A stretch of 64,000 nucleotides of DNA from Prunus persica. Its lineage: Eukaryota > Streptophyta > Magnoliopsida > Rosales > Rosaceae. Positions 61,880 to 64,000 of this stretch are shown here, one piece after another. How positions within the stretch are numbered: position 1 is the first letter of the stretch; every line of letters begins with the position of its first letter. The notes below the pieces were generated by a model that did not search any database, was not told where the DNA came from, and worked only from the letters and a program-made list of their open reading frames with translations. The DNA is taken from the NCBI RefSeq assembly GCF_000346465.2, contig NC_034009.1, positions 3,239,803-3,303,802 of the forward strand, written 5' to 3'. Position numbers and translations under genes: made by a program.

Positions 61880-61994
61880 TGTTGTCTTGTGGAAACCTTT
61901 TTGATTCGTCTGTATGTCTGTCGGGGTTGTGTTGTTTGGAAGAAGAAGAAGAAGAGGAGGAGGAAAAGAGAGGCTTGCTTTCTTCGCAGTCGGG

Positions 61995-62002
61995 CGTTTA
62001 TA
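61995..62002 (-). promoter_or_regulatory. Probable TATA box of eIF(iso)4E
   Basis: TATAAACG on the minus strand lies about 115 bp above the ATG. A CTT-repeat leader (61940..61965 on the plus strand as GAA/GAG repeats) lies between. Confidence 0.45.
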
Positions 62003-62073
62003 TTGTGGGGAATCCGCGGGCCTGCAATTTTGCCCTGACTTGATACGGTGGGTCGGCCCGAATGTAGAATCCT

Positions 62074-62231
62074 ATAGTGAGGGCATATCTAAGCCTGATA
62101 TGATATGACATGAGGCTATATCTTTAAATCACTGGATCTAATTAATTAGTCGTTTAATTAAATTAATTATTTTAATATAATAATTAAGAGATAAAACTTT
62201 ATTTAAGGGTTTTAAATAAGACTCTCACTAT
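62074..62231. repeat. Short MITE-like element, second copy of the family at 52064
   Basis: Ends ATAGTGAGGGC (left) and GACTCTCACTAT (right). The core TAATTAGTCGTTTAATTAAA is shared with 52064..52210. TA could be the target duplication if the outermost bases are excluded; this is not certain. Confidence 0.6.
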
Positions 62232-63220
62232 AAAATGACTTGGGCCTATGAACCTAACTAAATGGGCCGAACACCAATCTCACAAACTTGAAAGATCTCT
62301 ACACGTTTTTATTTTTCCTAATTAGTCACTTTAGTACCACTTCAAAAATCGAAAAGATATATTAATGTGTCACTAATATTTGTGTAAAAGAAAAAACTTT
62401 ATAATAGAGAGGGGGAAAAAAGGACAAGCATATGAATTGTGAAAAATTCTCATGTGGATTCTTTTATGTGAGGCATATTTACTACTTTGTAATTGGATTA
62501 GGAGGAATTGAAATAAGGAGAACTAAATTTCGAATTCCTATTAAAGTTGTATACTAAACTATATGGATTGAGGGAAGTTTGATCCAAATTTCTACTAAAG
62601 TTGTTTACTAAATCATATGGCATTAGGGTAGGAGTGGTACTAATTACTAAAATGTCGTCGTTGTTAGGTTAAAGTAGATGACAAATTTATAATTTTTAAA
62701 ATTGTGTGATGATATAATAGGTAAAAAAGATATTCCTAATGGGTTACTTCTCCAGGAAATAGAATACCACCTCCCACCTAAGAATGCAATTCCTAATTTT
62801 GTGTGGGCCCCATTTACTTTTCAATTCCTTAATGTGAAGTAAATACAGTAATCCTCCGTATATGAAATTCAATTCTTGATGAGAATTCCAATTCCTGATA
62901 AGCAAACACTAGTGTAATTCATTCAATTCCTGATGAGAATTCCAATCCCTGGCTTGGAAATGTTATCTCTGATCCTTTCCTTTCCTTTGGAGAGTTCTCA
63001 TCCTTGGGACTTTTTGGTTTCAGTAGAATTTTCAGTAATATGGCATGGAACACATTGTTTGTGTATGTCTGTTCTTAACCAAGTTATGATTCTTCAGAGC
63101 TGATGGTCGTTCTGCTTTGATCCTGTTTTTTATTTCCAATCACCGTTCATTTTCTGAAACAAAATAACCAAACACAAAGGTAAGCAAATAGACTGTACAA
63201 GATGTTGATCATATTTTCAA
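62232..63220. other. Intergenic region right of eIF(iso)4E
   Basis: AT-rich with no gene. It contains two near-identical blocks around TGATGAGAATTCCAAT (about 62877 and 62931) and repeated AAAGTTGTNTACTAAA words (about 62545 and 62602), probably remnants of a decayed element. Confidence 0.45.
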
Positions 63221-63433
63221 GGGAGACTTTGGAAAAGCCCAAAGGAGAGAGAAAATTTTTAAAAGAAGCAAAAATGGACAAAATTGCCCTTATTTATTTT
63301 TTGATTTCCTAAGAAATCCTTTACATTTACATGTCTTTGATTTGAAAGTTGAGAGGTTATTCTGTCTTTTTTCAAAAAGCTTTGGCTTTTTCCAAAAGTG
63401 AAAGTTTTTTTATGGGTAAAACCTAAATTTACT
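63221..63433. repeat. MITE-like element, copy 2 (same family as 8386..8603)
   Basis: 213 bp, matching copy 1 through GGAGAGAGAAA, AATGGACAAAATTGCCCTTA, GTCTTTGATTTGAAAGTTGA and AAAACCTAAATTTACT. It is flanked by a perfect 9-bp direct repeat TATTTTCAA (63212..63220 and 63434..63442). Confidence 0.8.
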
Positions 63434-63642
63434 TATTTTCAAATAGATACACTAATGCTGCTGAAACGTCCATACAACCTAGGATTTGGAACATGCTGCT
63501 GTTTCAATTACTACATATGGTAATTTCTTCAATCTATCAGAAAGAAACATCTTAATTATTTAGGATTTAGGTGTTCCTTGGAGATCAATGGTAACAAATT
63601 CTTGGTAATGAAGACTAGAAATTACCAGGACTTGATAAGAAA

Positions 63643-64000
63643 TGTAACACCCCGATCCCAAATTTCCCCAAATTTTACCCTCATTTAATTATTTAATTAT
63701 TTAAGGGTATTTTAGTCATATTTTTAACCGGAGAGAGTTTGGGACCGCGACTTATATTTTTGGATAGGTCGTACTGAGACGAGTTCATAGACACGTAGTG
63801 GGCTCGAATCAGAGTTGTAACGAGAGAGATATGGTCAAGAGAAGCCTAGTGGCATAACCGTAAATATTTCGAAATGGGATTTTTTATAAAAATCTGGTTT
63901 TCTCTCTCTCTCTCTCTCTCTCTCCCCCGCGCGACCTCTCTCTTCTCTCTCTCTCCCGCGACTCCTCTCTCTCTCCCGTCGGCCTCTCCTCTCTCTCTCT
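63643..64000 (+). mobile_element. Probable start of an LTR (retrotransposon), cut by the window edge
   Basis: It begins TGTAACACCCCGATCCCAAA, a common start of plant Gypsy-type LTRs (TG...CA ends), and continues with a non-coding, CT-rich sequence to the end of the window. The other end, a primer-binding site and coding domains are not in view, so solo LTR versus full element is open. Confidence 0.5.

Noticed and set aside
61633..62043. Frames with poly-Glu or poly-Lys runs opposite the eIF(iso)4E leader
   Set aside because: They arise from a GAA/GAG repeat in the 5' leader and read against the eIF(iso)4E exon.

Overview
This is nuclear DNA from a core eudicot plant. Genes are intron-rich with GT-AG junctions, intergenic DNA is AT-rich, CT/GA/AT microsatellites are frequent, tRNA-derived SINEs and MITE-like elements are present, and the plant-specific families include MORF, NPF, PGR5, DUF810 and eIF(iso)4E. 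The thaumatin-like and eIF(iso)4E proteins resemble those of Rosaceae (Prunus/Malus type) as I remember them; the family assignment is an inference, the plant assignment is not.

Layout, left to right: 5' exon of a plastid RNA-editing factor (MORF2, minus, cut by the window edge); thaumatin-like PR-5 protein (minus); cyanase CYN (minus) with degenerate extra copies of its last exon; a small secreted or membrane protein of unknown function (plus); nitrate/peptide transporter NPF5.2/PTR3-like (plus); large DUF810/MUN-domain (PATROL1-like) protein (minus); 24-exon cyclopropane fatty-acid synthase (plus); two-RRM glycine-rich hnRNP (minus); acylation-signal acidic protein of unknown function (plus); tiny CaaX-box protein (minus); ARPC2B (plus); DUF716/TMEM45-like membrane protein (minus); P-type PPR protein (plus); PGR5 (plus); eIF(iso)4E (minus). 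The right edge enters what looks like an LTR. I joined all multi-exon genes by hand. Every visible join keeps frame, and the complete proteins are 242, 162, 153, 593, 1031, 871, 467, 281, 96, 373, 127 and 214 aa; the single-exon ones are 288 and 455 aa.

The genes do not form one pathway; this is ordinary gene-rich euchromatin. The order is informative, though. MORF2, DUF810, hnRNP, two small unknown genes and ARPC2B match a run on Arabidopsis chromosome 2 (about At2g33430 down to At2g33385, from memory). Cyanase and cyclopropane synthase match neighbours on Arabidopsis chromosome 3 (At3g23490 and At3g23510/30, from memory). The window therefore looks like a less fractionated version of an ancestral block whose genes were split between Arabidopsis duplicates.

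I found no single striking new system. The observations most worth following are the repeated terminal exon of cyanase, a prenylated 96-aa protein, a lineage-restricted-looking secreted or membrane protein with a coding microsatellite, a nested pair of MITE-like elements with a second copy 55 kb away, and a SINE family with clear target-site duplications.
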